A DNA stretch of 64,000 nucleotides from Nocardioides sp. Arc9.136 (GTDB lineage Bacteria; Actinomycetota; Actinomycetes; Propionibacteriales; Nocardioidaceae), in assembly GCF_030506255.1 (NCBI RefSeq), contig NZ_CP113431.1, positions 4,103,001-4,167,000 on the forward strand, in the 5' to 3' direction. Under the pieces are notes generated by a model that saw nothing but the letters and a program-made list of their open reading frames with translations, did no database searches and was not told the origin of the DNA. Below, in pieces: positions 26,554 through 35,253 of this stretch; within the stretch, counting starts at the first letter, position 1; each line of letters opens with the position of its first letter. The translations under genes and the position numbers were made by a program.

Positions 26554-27452
26554 CCCTTCACCGCGCCCTGCAGGCCGCTCACGATCCGGCCCTGCATCGC
26601 CAGGAACAGCACCAGCGCGGGGATCATGGCGATCGTGGTGAACGCCAGGACGCCGGCGGTGTCGGCCGAGTACTGCGTCGAGTAGTCGGCCACACCCAGG
26701 GGCAGCGTCCGCATGTCGTCCTGCAGCAGCAGGAGTGGCAGCAGGTAGGCGTTCCAGGAGCCCACGAAGGCCAGCACGCCGACCGTCACCAGGCCGGGAG
26801 CGGTCAACGGCAGCGCGATGTGGCGGAAGACGCCGATCGGCGTGGCCCCGTCGATGAACGCCGCCTCCTCCAGCTCCCGCGGCAGCGCCATCAGGAAAGG
26901 CCGCAGGATCACCACGGTCGTCGGCAGGGCGAACGCCGCCTGCGGCAGCGCCACGCCCCACCAGGTGTTGCCCAGCTGGAGGTCGCGGGTGATCAGGATG
27001 AACAGCGGGATGATCGCCACGGCCACCGGGAAGAGCAGGCCGAGCACGAAGACCATGAACAGCGGCTCGCGCAGCTTGAACTGGTAGCGGGCCAGGGGGT
27101 ACGCCGCCATCACGCCCGCCAGCACCGCGACCACGGTCGTGATCAGCGCGATGACGGTCGAGTTGAGCGCGTAGCCCCAGAAGTCGGGGTTGGTGACGAC
27201 GCCCTCGTAGTTCTCGGTGACCCACGGGTCGGGCAGGCCGGCGGGGTCGCGGATCAGCTGCTCGTTGCTGCGGAAGCCGCCGAGCGCGCCGTACAGCACC
27301 GGGCCCACGGTCAGCGCCACCACGGCCAGCGCCAGCAGGTAGACCAGCGGGCCGCCGCCGCCGAAGGAGCGGCCGCGCCGGCGCGAGCCGCGGGGCGTCG
27401 TGCCGGTCGGGGGACGGTCGGTCACGGGAGGCATCTCCTGGAGGGTGGTCAT
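26550..27452 (-). CDS. carbohydrate ABC transporter permease (MalG type)
   Basis: This 300-residue protein has six membrane helices and the MalG-type EAA loop (LPRELEEAAFIDGATPIGVFRHIALPLT). It pairs with the MalF-type permease upstream to import oligosaccharides. No ATPase is encoded in the locus; such systems commonly share an MsmK/MsiK-type ATPase encoded elsewhere. Confidence 0.94.
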   Translation of the reverse strand: MTTLQEMPPVTDRPPTGTTPRGSRRRGRSFGGGGPLVYLLALAVVALTVGPVLYGALGGFRSNEQLIRDPAGLPDPWVTENYEGVVTNPDFWGYALNSTVIALITTVVAVLAGVMAAYPLARYQFKLREPLFMVFVLGLLFPVAVAIIPLFILITRDLQLGNTWWGVALPQAAFALPTTVVILRPFLMALPRELEEAAFIDGATPIGVFRHIALPLTAPGLVTVGVLAFVGSWNAYLLPLLLLQDDMRTLPLGVADYSTQYSADTAGVLAFTTIAMIPALVLFLAMQGRIVSGLQGAVKG

Positions 27453-27462
27453 CGCGGGCTCC

Positions 27463-28419
27463 TCATCGCTGCTCCGCCGTGTCCCGGCGCAGCACCAGCA
27501 CCTGGTAGAGCAGCGCCATCGCGAACGCCACGACGAACAGCACGACCGAGGCGGCGCCGGCGATGCCGTAGTTGCCGCGCTGGGTGCCCTGGCTGACGAG
27601 GTAGGTGGCCATGGTGGTCGTCGCGTTGGCGGGGCCGCCGCCGGTGAGGATCCAGACCATGTCGAAGAGCTGGAGCGAGCCGATCATGGACAGGAACGCC
27701 CAGGTGCGGATGGTCGGTCCGAGCAGGGGCAGCGCCACCCGCACCTGCACCTGCCACCAGCCGGCGCCGTCGAGCTGGGCGGCCTCGTAGAGCTCGTCGG
27801 GCACGCCCTGGAGGCCGGCGAGGAAGAGCAGCACCGCGAGCCCGAGGTACTTCCAGGTGAGCACGACGAAGACCGTCCACAGCGCGAGGCCGGGCGTCCC
27901 GAGGAAGCCCTGGTCGGGCGGGGTGATGCTGACGGTGGTCAGGATCTCCTCGACCAGGCCGCTGCGCGGCTGGAGGAGCTGGAACCACACGACGCCGGCG
28001 ATCACCTCGGCCAGCACGTAGGGCACGAAGACGATGGTGCGGAGCAGCCCGCGGCCCCGGATCCTGCGGTTGAGCAGGACCGCGAGCAGCAGCCCGAGGG
28101 GCAGCTGCACCGCGACCGACAGCCCGACGATGGTCAGGTTGTGCAGGACGGCGTCCTTGAAGACGTCGTCGGTCAGCACGCGCTCGTAGTTGCGCAGCCC
28201 GACGAAGTCGTCCATCGGGCCGAAGCCCTTCCAGCGGTAGAACGACATCCGGACGGCCGAGAACACCGGCCACACCACGAACGTCGCCATCAGCGCCAGC
28301 GCCGGAGTGACGAACAGCGCGATCTCGAGCCGCTGCCGCCACCGGGAGCTGCCCGGGTCGTCCGGGTCCGCAGGCGCTGCGGCGGGCGTCGCCGCGACTG
28401 CGGCACCGGTCGAGGTCAC
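27463..28419 (-). CDS. carbohydrate ABC transporter permease (MalF type)
   Basis: The 318-residue permease has six helices and the EAA loop VPDELYEAAQLDGAGWWQVQVRVALPLL. Its first 30 residues are alanine/proline-rich and cytoplasmic. It lies 7 nt after the binding-protein gene and 10 nt before the second permease, so the importer is one transcription unit. Confidence 0.94.
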   Translation of the reverse strand: MTSTGAAVAATPAAAPADPDDPGSSRWRQRLEIALFVTPALALMATFVVWPVFSAVRMSFYRWKGFGPMDDFVGLRNYERVLTDDVFKDAVLHNLTIVGLSVAVQLPLGLLLAVLLNRRIRGRGLLRTIVFVPYVLAEVIAGVVWFQLLQPRSGLVEEILTTVSITPPDQGFLGTPGLALWTVFVVLTWKYLGLAVLLFLAGLQGVPDELYEAAQLDGAGWWQVQVRVALPLLGPTIRTWAFLSMIGSLQLFDMVWILTGGGPANATTTMATYLVSQGTQRGNYGIAGAASVVLFVVAFAMALLYQVLVLRRDTAEQR

Positions 28420-28426
28420 GGACGAC

Positions 28427-29722
28427 TCACTTCTCCTGGTCGGCGGCCTGCTGGGTGGCGTCGACGACGTCCTGGGGGGAGGCGTCGCCGGCGAACTGCA
28501 GCGCGATCGCGTCGTTCATCGCCCCGCCGACCGAGGCGCCGAACAGCGTGTCGAAGAACAGCTGGACGTACGCCGCGTCGTCGCGCACCTGGATCAGGTC
28601 GGCCAGCGCCGGGTCGGAGAGCGAGTCGATCGCCGCCGGGTTGGTCGGCAGTCCCATGTCGTTCTCGGCGAAGCCCTGCTGGACCTCGTCGGAGAAGAGG
28701 TGCTTGACGAAGTCGACGGCCGCGTCCGGGGCGGTCTCCGCGACGGCCCAGGCGTCACCGCCACCGAGCTGGCCCGCGGGGTCGCCCTCGCCGCCCTCGA
28801 CCTGGGGGAAGGGGAACCAGCCGGTCCGCTCGCCCAGGCCCTTGCCGTCGTCGGTCAGGCCCTGCATGACGCCGGGCTCCCAGTGGCCCTGCAGCTCCAT
28901 GGCCACCTTGCCGGTCGCGAGCAGGCCGGACGCCGAGGTCGCGCCCTCCTGGCCGGGGGTGGTGAGGAAGCCGGGGTTGAAGGGCTCCGCGGCGATCACC
29001 TGGTCGACGACCTCGCCGGCCTCGACGAAGCAGGGGTCGGAGAAGTCCATGCTCTCCATCGCGGAGTTGAGCACGTCCTGCGAGCAGGTGCGGACCGCGC
29101 CGAAGTACCAGTAGTGCGCGGCCGGCCACTTGTCGCCGGCGCCCACGGAGATCGGGGTGATGTCGGCGGCCTTGAGCTGGTCGACGACGTCGAGGAGCTC
29201 GTCCATCGTCTCCGGCGGCGCGTCGATGCCGGCCTGCTCGAAGAGGTCCTTGTTGTACCAGAACCCGTCGACGCCGACGGAGTACGGGATCGCGTAGGTC
29301 TTGCCGTCGACCTGCCAGCCGGCGAGCGTGCCCTCGGCGATCTTGCCGATCTCCTCGCCGGCGGCCTCGGTCAGGTCGCGGGTCAGGCCGGCCTCGACGT
29401 GGTCGGCGAGCTCGCCGCCGCCGCGCTCCATGTAGACGTCCGGGACGTCGCCGCTCTGGAAGCCCGCGGCGAGCTTGTCGACCATGTCCTGGTGGGCCAT
29501 GGCGGTCACCTCGACCTCGACGCCGGGGTTGGCCTCCTCGAAGTCCTTGGCCACCTGCTCGTAGTAGCCCTTGCCGGGCTCGTTGTTCGAGTTGTGCCAC
29601 CACGTGATCGTGTTGGCGTCACCGCCGGACGACGAGTCGTCGCCGCCTCCGCACGCGCTGGCGGCGGTCAGCACGCCTGCGCAGAGCACGGCCAGCGCCG
29701 CGCCTCGAGTCTTCCTCGACAT
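28427..29722 (-). CDS. extracellular sugar-binding lipoprotein (ABC transporter)
   Basis: This 431-residue family-1 solute-binding protein has a lipoprotein signal peptide (lipobox TAASAC, Cys about 24), then an acidic linker and the substrate domain (ITWWHNSNNEPGKGYYEQV). By context it binds xylo-oligosaccharides. The ATG at 29722 follows AGAGGGG on the minus strand. It is first in the importer, regulator, GH3 and esterase operon, under the promoter at 29771-29800. Confidence 0.94.
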   Translation of the reverse strand: MSRKTRGAALAVLCAGVLTAASACGGGDDSSSGGDANTITWWHNSNNEPGKGYYEQVAKDFEEANPGVEVEVTAMAHQDMVDKLAAGFQSGDVPDVYMERGGGELADHVEAGLTRDLTEAAGEEIGKIAEGTLAGWQVDGKTYAIPYSVGVDGFWYNKDLFEQAGIDAPPETMDELLDVVDQLKAADITPISVGAGDKWPAAHYWYFGAVRTCSQDVLNSAMESMDFSDPCFVEAGEVVDQVIAAEPFNPGFLTTPGQEGATSASGLLATGKVAMELQGHWEPGVMQGLTDDGKGLGERTGWFPFPQVEGGEGDPAGQLGGGDAWAVAETAPDAAVDFVKHLFSDEVQQGFAENDMGLPTNPAAIDSLSDPALADLIQVRDDAAYVQLFFDTLFGASVGGAMNDAIALQFAGDASPQDVVDATQQAADQEK

Positions 29723-29770
29723 CTGAACCCCTCTTGTCCGCCCCACCTCTTCGGTGATGTGGGTCACAGG

Positions 29771-29800
29771 ACCGTGCCAGGCGGTCTACCGCTTTGTCAA
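29771..29800 (-). promoter_or_regulatory. promoter of the xylo-oligosaccharide importer operon
   Basis: On the minus strand a consensus -35 TTGACA (29800-29795), an 18-bp spacer and CACGGT (29776-29771) precede the binding-protein gene by about 45 nt. This is the best sigma-70 type -35 seen in the window. Confidence 0.55.
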
Positions 29801-29808
29801 TCGATGTC

Positions 29809-29820
29809 GATAACGTTTTC
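29809..29820. promoter_or_regulatory. candidate LacI-type operator GATAACGTTTTC
   Basis: This 12-mer is palindromic around a central CG with a single mismatched pair, the usual form of LacI-family sites. It lies directly upstream of the importer -35 and just before TACGGT (29827-29832), the likely -10 of the xylanase gene, so one bound repressor could block both promoters. Confidence 0.5.
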
Positions 29821-29840
29821 CACGACTACGGTGCAGCCGC

Positions 29841-31145
29841 ATGGACTCCTCGTTCGAGCACCGTCGCGGCACCGCGACGGTGACGCTCCGGCGCGCCGAC
29901 GGCTCGCTCCTCGACCTCGCCGACGTGGTCGTCGAGCAGCGGCGGCACGCGGTCGCCCTCGGCGGCATCGGGTTCGACCTCGTCGCGCTGGCAGCGGCCC
30001 GGGCCGGGCTCGGGACCAGCGCGCCCGGAGCCGGGGACGGGGAGACCGGGGACGTCTTCGGCGGGTCCGGCCCGGAGGCGGCCGCCGACCTGGTCGACCT
30101 CTGGCTGGGCGTCTTCGACACCGCCACGCTGCCGTTCTACTGGGCCGGCTTCGAGCCGGTGCCGGGCCGGCCGGACACCGCCCGGCTGCTGGCCGCGGCC
30201 CGCTGGTTCCGCGAGCGCGACGTCGCGGTCAAGGGCCACCCGCTGGTCTGGCACACGCTGGCACCGGGCTGGCTCCGCGAGCTGCCCGACGACCGGCTCG
30301 AGGCGACGGTGCGGGCGCGCGTGGGCCGCGAGGCCGCCGACTTCGCGGGGCTGGTGTCGACCTGGGACGCGGTCAACGAGGCGGTGATCATGCCGGTCTT
30401 CGCCAACGAGCAGCACGAGAACGGCATCACCCGCCTGTGCCGCCGGCTCGGCCGTGTGGAGACCGTCCGGCTGGCGTTCGAGGAGGCCCGCGCCGCCGAC
30501 CCCGCGGCCACGCTGGTGCTCAACGACTTCGACATGTCCCCGGCGTACGACCGGCTCGTCGAGGAGGTCCTCGACGCCGGCGTGCAAGTCGACGCCATCG
30601 GCCTGCAGAGCCACATGCACCAGGGCTACTGGGGCGAGGAGCGGACCCTCGAGGTGCTCGAGCGGTTCGCGCGCCACGGGCTGCCGCTGCACCTGACCGA
30701 GACCACGCTGCTCTCCGGTGCGCTGATGCCGCCCGAGGTCGAGGACCTCAACGACCACCGGGTCGACTCCTGGCCCTCGACGCCGGAAGGGGAGGAGCGG
30801 CAGGCCGACGAGGTGGTCCGGCACTACCGGACGCTGATGTCGCACCCCTCCGTCGAGGCGGTGACCTACTGGGGCCTCACCGACCGCGGCGCGTGGCTCG
30901 GCGCCCCCGCCGGCCTGGTCCGCGCCGACGGCAGCCCGAAGCCGGCGTACGACGCCCTGCGCTCGCTGGTCCGCGGCGAGTGGTGGCTCCCGCCGACGAC
31001 GCTGCGCACCGACGAGCGTGGGCGGGTCAGGGTCAGCGGCTGGGCGGGCGGGTACGCCGTGTCCTCCGGCGGCGCGTCGGCGACGTTCGACCTCCCGGCG
31101 GGCGCCTCGGAGCTGGAGGTGGCGGTGGAGGTCGGCGGCGGCTGA
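29841..31145 (+). CDS. GH10 endo-1,4-beta-xylanase, intracellular
   Basis: This 434-residue protein has the GH10 TIM barrel. The acid/base is Glu180 in WDAVNEA and the nucleophile Glu287 in LHLTETT; substrate-binding KGHPLVWH lies at 131-138. It has no signal peptide and a short beta-rich C-terminal tail, so it should act in the cytoplasm on imported xylo-oligosaccharides rather than on polymer outside. It is divergent from the importer operon. TACGGT lies 8 nt upstream of the ATG, suggesting a near-leaderless transcript. Confidence 0.93.
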   Translation: MDSSFEHRRGTATVTLRRADGSLLDLADVVVEQRRHAVALGGIGFDLVALAAARAGLGTSAPGAGDGETGDVFGGSGPEAAADLVDLWLGVFDTATLPFYWAGFEPVPGRPDTARLLAAARWFRERDVAVKGHPLVWHTLAPGWLRELPDDRLEATVRARVGREAADFAGLVSTWDAVNEAVIMPVFANEQHENGITRLCRRLGRVETVRLAFEEARAADPAATLVLNDFDMSPAYDRLVEEVLDAGVQVDAIGLQSHMHQGYWGEERTLEVLERFARHGLPLHLTETTLLSGALMPPEVEDLNDHRVDSWPSTPEGEERQADEVVRHYRTLMSHPSVEAVTYWGLTDRGAWLGAPAGLVRADGSPKPAYDALRSLVRGEWWLPPTTLRTDERGRVRVSGWAGGYAVSSGGASATFDLPAGASELEVAVEVGGG

Positions 31146-31168
31146 GGCGCACCTGGCAGGCTCGCCGC

Positions 31169-31918
31169 ATGACCACGATCATGGCCATGGGCGGTGGCGG
31201 CTTCGCGATGGAGCCGGACAACCCGCTCCTCGACGACCACCTGCTCTCCCTGGCCACCCGCCGCCGTGGCGCCGGCGGCCTGCCCCGCGTCTGCTTCGTC
31301 CCGACCGCGAGCGGCGACTCGGCCTCCTACGCCGAGGAGTTCCGCACGGCGTTCGAGGGGCGCGCGGAGACCAGCGTCCTGCCGCTGTTCCGCTACGACG
31401 AGATCCCCGGCGGCGACCTGCGCTCGTTCGTGCTCGGCCAGGACGTCATCCACGTCGGCGGCGGCTCGACCGCGAACCTGCTCGCCCTGTGGCGGCTCCA
31501 CGGCCTCGACGACGTCCTGCGCGATGCGGGCGAGGACGGGGTCGTGCTGGCCGGGGTCAGCGCCGGCATGAACTGCTGGTTCGAGGGATCGGTGACCGAC
31601 TCCTACGGGCCGCTGGCCGCGCTGCCCGACGGACTCGGCCTCCTGCCCGGTTCGGCCTGCCCGCACTACGACGGCGAGGCCGACCGCCGCCCGACGTACC
31701 TCGACCTCGTCGGCACCCGCCGGCTCCCGAACGGGTACGCCGCCGACGACGGCTGCGCGCTCGTCTTCCGCGACGGCGAGCTGGTCGAGGCGGTCTCCTC
31801 GCGCCCCGACGCCCGCGCCTACCGCGTGCACCTCTCCGGCGACGCCCTCGACGTCGAGGACGGCATGGAGGCACCCGACGTCGCCGAGTCGCCGATGGAC
31901 GTGCGCTACCTGGGGTGA
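31169..31918 (+). CDS. peptidase E-like (S51) peptidase
   Basis: The 249-residue protein has the S51 fold with the nucleophile Ser131 in GVSAGMNCWF and the glycine-rich VIHVGGGSTANLL stretch. Peptidase E cleaves Asp-Xaa dipeptides; other family members are cyanophycinases, but the size and motif fit peptidase E better. It begins 24 nt after the xylanase stop and may be cotranscribed, although a metabolic link is not evident. Confidence 0.9.
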   Translation: MTTIMAMGGGGFAMEPDNPLLDDHLLSLATRRRGAGGLPRVCFVPTASGDSASYAEEFRTAFEGRAETSVLPLFRYDEIPGGDLRSFVLGQDVIHVGGGSTANLLALWRLHGLDDVLRDAGEDGVVLAGVSAGMNCWFEGSVTDSYGPLAALPDGLGLLPGSACPHYDGEADRRPTYLDLVGTRRLPNGYAADDGCALVFRDGELVEAVSSRPDARAYRVHLSGDALDVEDGMEAPDVAESPMDVRYLG

Positions 31919-31956
31919 GGTCCGCCATGTGGTGCTCTGCGGGCCACCGGAATCGA

Positions 31957-32023
31957 GCAATTGAACGGTTGCGACCGGTTACCCGCCGGTAGAAGCGTCA
32001 GAACCGCGCAATTGAACGATTGC
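31957..32023. repeat. two near-identical 16-bp direct repeats
   Basis: GCAATTGAACGGTTGC at 31957-31972 and GCAATTGAACGATTGC at 32008-32023 match at 15 of 16 positions, 51 bp apart. The second is itself palindromic in its arms (GCAAT/ATTGC) and lies inside the last codons of the XRE gene; the first lies just beyond its stop. They may be a short duplication or a binding site. Confidence 0.6.
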
Positions 32024-32857
32024 GGCGGCCCCGGACGGCTCCACGAGCGCGGAGAGCAGCGCCAACCGCTCGGCGCTGGCGGTGCCCGGCTCGGCGTGGT
32101 GGACGACGAGCAGCTGGCCGTCGGTGCCCTCGACGGCGAGCTTGGACATCCGCAGGGTCATCTCGCCGACCTGCGGGTGGTCGATCCGGAGCTCCTTGCC
32201 GCGGACCTGGCGCACGTCGTGGCGGGCCCACTGCCGGGCGAAGAGCTCGCTGCCGAGCGTCAGCTCGCCGACCAGCTGCACGACCCGCGGGTCGTCCGCG
32301 ATGTCGGCGACCCGGCCGCGGAAGCCCGCGACGAGCCGCGGCGCGGTCTCCTCCCAGTCCGGGTGCAGCGCGCGCTCGGCGGGGTCGAGGAACAGCGAGC
32401 GGATCCGGTTCTCGCCCACCCGCAGGCTCGGGTTGAGCGCGGCGGCCAGCGGGTTCACGGCGAGCACGTCGAGCCACTGGCCCTCGACGAACGCCGGCAG
32501 GCCGATCACGTCGAGCAGCTGCACGACGTCCGGCGGTGCCACCTCGGGCCGCAGCCGGCGGGCCCGCGAGCGGGGGCGCGGCGCGGCGATGCGCAGCAGG
32601 TGGTCGGTCGCCGCGGCGTCGAGCTGCAGCACCCCGGCCAGGGCCTCCAGCACCTGCACCGACGGGTTGCGGTCCCGGCCCTGCTCGAGCCGGAGGTAGT
32701 AGTCGGCGCTGATGCCCGCGAGCATCGCGACCTCCTCGCGGCGCAGGCCGGCCACGCGCCGTACGCCACCGGGCGGGAGCCCCACCGTCTCCGGCGTCAC
32801 CAGCTCGCGGCGGGCCCGCAGGTAGTCCCCGAGCCGGTTCTCCTCCACGGCGTCCAC
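31979..32857 (-). CDS. XRE-family regulator with MmyB-like ligand domain
   Basis: This 292-residue protein has an N-terminal helix-turn-helix (GLRREEVAMLAGISADYYLRLEQGRD) and a C-terminal PAS-like MmyB domain (from about 105, for example LPAFVEGQWLDVLAVN). Such regulators commonly sit divergent to an oxidoreductase gene they control; here it is divergent to an aldo/keto reductase 92 nt away. The GTG at 32857 starts MDAVEENRLGDYLRARR. Confidence 0.92.
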   Translation of the reverse strand: MDAVEENRLGDYLRARRELVTPETVGLPPGGVRRVAGLRREEVAMLAGISADYYLRLEQGRDRNPSVQVLEALAGVLQLDAAATDHLLRIAAPRPRSRARRLRPEVAPPDVVQLLDVIGLPAFVEGQWLDVLAVNPLAAALNPSLRVGENRIRSLFLDPAERALHPDWEETAPRLVAGFRGRVADIADDPRVVQLVGELTLGSELFARQWARHDVRQVRGKELRIDHPQVGEMTLRMSKLAVEGTDGQLLVVHHAEPGTASAERLALLSALVEPSGAAAIVQLRGSDASTGG

Positions 32858-32949
32858 GGTAGCCGCGGCGGCGCCCCCGTCCCTGGCCCTGCGACCCCCA
32901 GGATCGACGGGGCCTTCTCCGCCGACCGGCCGGGGCGCACGGTGGAGGC

Positions 32950-33846
32950 ATGAGCACCGAGCCCACGACCACCGAGCCCACGACCCAGCCCGCCCTCGGC
33001 GGCACCTTCACCCTCGCCGAGGGCCTCACCGTCTCCCGGATGGGGTACGGCGCGATGCAGCTCGCCGGACCGGGCGTCCTCGGCCCGCCGGCCGACCCCG
33101 ACCGGGCGCTGGCCGTGCTCCGCGAGGTGCGCGCCCTGGGGATCGACCACGTCGACACCAGCGACTTCTACGGCCCGCACGTCACCAACCGGCTCATCCG
33201 GGAGGCCCTGCACCCCTACGCCGAGGACCTGGTCATCGTCACCAAGGTCGGCGCGCGCCGCGACGACCGGGGCGCCTGGCTCCCGGCCCAGTCGCCGGCC
33301 GAGCTGCGCCGGGGCGTGCTGGACAACCTGGAGAACCTCGGGCTCGAGGCCATGGACGTCGTCAACCTGCGGGTCATGGACGACCCGGCCGCCCCGGACG
33401 CCTCGATCGCGAGGCGCGTCGAGGCGATGGCCGAGCTCCAGCACGAGGGCCTGGTGCGGCACATCGGCCTGAGCACCGTCTCGGCCGCGCAGGTCGCCGA
33501 GGCGCAGCGGATCGCGCCGGTGGTGTGCGTGCAGAACCAGTACAACCTCGCCCACCGCGAGGACGACGCGCTGGTCGACGCCCTCGCCGAGCAGGGCATC
33601 GCCTACGTGCCGTACTTCCCCCTCGGCGGCTTCAGCCCGCTGCAGTCCGACGCCCTCTCCGCCGTCGCCGGCCGCCTCGGCACGACGCCGATGGCCGTCG
33701 CGCTCGCCTGGCTGCTGCAGCGCTCGCCGAACATCCTGCTGATCCCCGGCACCTCCTCGGTCGAGCACCTGCGGGCGAACGTCGCGGCCGTCGACCTGAG
33801 GCTCTCCCCCGACGACCTCGCCGAGCTCGACCGCATCGCCGGCTGA
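32950..33846 (+). CDS. aldo/keto reductase
   Basis: This 298-residue NADPH-dependent reductase has the TIM-barrel AKR layout: GIDHVDTSDFYGP (catalytic Asp and Tyr), LVIVTKVGARRDD with the catalytic lysine, and QNQYNLAHRE in the middle. The expected histidine region reads VVNLRVMD, without the usual His, so catalysis may differ from the classic tetrad. GGTGGAGG precedes the ATG. It is probably controlled by the divergent XRE regulator. Confidence 0.92.
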   Translation: MSTEPTTTEPTTQPALGGTFTLAEGLTVSRMGYGAMQLAGPGVLGPPADPDRALAVLREVRALGIDHVDTSDFYGPHVTNRLIREALHPYAEDLVIVTKVGARRDDRGAWLPAQSPAELRRGVLDNLENLGLEAMDVVNLRVMDDPAAPDASIARRVEAMAELQHEGLVRHIGLSTVSAAQVAEAQRIAPVVCVQNQYNLAHREDDALVDALAEQGIAYVPYFPLGGFSPLQSDALSAVAGRLGTTPMAVALAWLLQRSPNILLIPGTSSVEHLRANVAAVDLRLSPDDLAELDRIAG

Positions 33847-33969
33847 CCCCGCGCACGGATTCCGGCCGCGCCGCGGACGAGTCGTAGGATCGGGGGCGCA
33901 GAGGGTTCAACGCGTTCTCGGAGGTGGGTACGGCGCGTCGTACAGACGCACCCGAAAGGCCCTCCCAGC

Positions 33970-35223
33970 GTGACCCCCCTCGCGTCCTACCGACGCCTCT
34001 TCGCCCTCGCCGGACCCACGTACGTCGTCGTGGCGTTCCTCGGCCGGCTGCCGCTCGCCATGAGCCAGCTCGGCACGCTCCTGCTCGTCTCGACCGCCAC
34101 CGACAGCTACGGGCTCGGCGGCCTCAGCGCCGGTGCGCTCGCGGTGGCCAACGCCCTCGGCGCACCGGTCGCCGGGGCGCTGGCCGACCGCACCGGCCAG
34201 CGGCCGGTCGTCCTGGTGCAGTCCCTGATCGGCGCGGCCGGCCTGGCCTCGCTCGTGGCCGTCGTCCACGGCGGTGCGGCCGACGCGCTCGTCGTGGCGA
34301 CCGCGGCGGCGACCGGCCTCGTGCTGCCGCAGGTGGGCCCGCTCGCGCGGGTCCGCTGGCGCCCGCTCACCCGCGGGACCGGGCCGCTCCAGCGGCGCCT
34401 GGTCGACGCGGCGTACTCCTACGAGGGCGCGGCCGACGAGGCGTCGTTCGCCATCGGCCCGGCCCTGGTCGGCCTCGCCGTCGCCCTGGTCTCGCCCGGT
34501 GGCGCGCTCCTCGTGGCGGCCGCGCTCCTGGCCGTCTTCGGCACCGCCTTCGCCCTGGACCCCTCGGCCCGGCTCACCCGCCGCGGCGGGACCCCGCTCG
34601 CGACCGGCCCCCTGGTCACGGCGGTCTTCGTCGTCCTGGCGCTGGCCCAGGTCTCGATCGGCATGCTCTTCGGCGCCACCCAGACCGGCGCCACGGTGCT
34701 CGCGAACGACGCCGACCAGCCCGGCCTCGCGGGCCTCATCCACGCCACGCTGGGCGTGGGCAGCGCCGTGGCCGGCATCGCGACGGCCTACGTCCCGGAG
34801 CGGATCGGGCACGAGCGCCGCTCGCTCGTCGCCGCCTGCACGCTGCTGGTGCTGTCGCTCCCGCTGCTGCTGGTCGACTCCCTGACCGGCGCCTTCGTCG
34901 CGGTGCTGGCGCTCGGCTTCGCGGTCGCGCCGTACATGATCGGGATCTTCTCCCTGGCCGAGCGGGTCGTGCCGCCCGCCCGCGTCGGTGCCGCGATGAC
35001 GTCGCTGGCCAGCGCGACCGGCCTCGGCTACGCGCTCGGGTCCAGCCTCGCCGGCCGGCTGGCCGACGCCGACGGCGCCACGGCGGCGTTCGCCGTGACC
35101 GTCGGCGCGGCCGTGCTCGCGGTGACGCTGATGACCACGCAGCAGCGGCGCCTGCACCGCGCGGTGCAGGCCGCCGCGGCCGCCACCGCCGAGGCGGACG
35201 ACGAGGCCCGGGTGGCCGTCTAG
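33970..35223 (+). CDS. MFS transporter
   Basis: The 417-residue protein has about 12 membrane helices and a motif A-like GALADRTGQRPVVLV. The family includes sugar and drug exporters; the substrate is unknown. The GTG at 33970 has no strong ribosome binding site. TAGGAT at 33885-33890 could start a leader of about 75 nt containing a small hairpin (GCGTC/GACGC, 33935-33949). Confidence 0.88.
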   Translation: MTPLASYRRLFALAGPTYVVVAFLGRLPLAMSQLGTLLLVSTATDSYGLGGLSAGALAVANALGAPVAGALADRTGQRPVVLVQSLIGAAGLASLVAVVHGGAADALVVATAAATGLVLPQVGPLARVRWRPLTRGTGPLQRRLVDAAYSYEGAADEASFAIGPALVGLAVALVSPGGALLVAAALLAVFGTAFALDPSARLTRRGGTPLATGPLVTAVFVVLALAQVSIGMLFGATQTGATVLANDADQPGLAGLIHATLGVGSAVAGIATAYVPERIGHERRSLVAACTLLVLSLPLLLVDSLTGAFVAVLALGFAVAPYMIGIFSLAERVVPPARVGAAMTSLASATGLGYALGSSLAGRLADADGATAAFAVTVGAAVLAVTLMTTQQRRLHRAVQAAAAATAEADDEARVAV

Positions 35224-35253
35224 CCCCCGGGCCGCACGCCGACAGGCCGGCCC

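Noticed and set aside
28307..31030. Plus-strand open frame opposite the sugar-binding protein that fuses into the peptidase E frame
   Set aside because: Only the part from 31169 on matches a family; the rest is antisense to the binding-protein gene or out of frame within the xylanase gene.
33885..33969. Riboswitch in the leader of the MFS gene at 33970
   Set aside because: Only a 5-bp hairpin is visible and no known riboswitch core could be matched.
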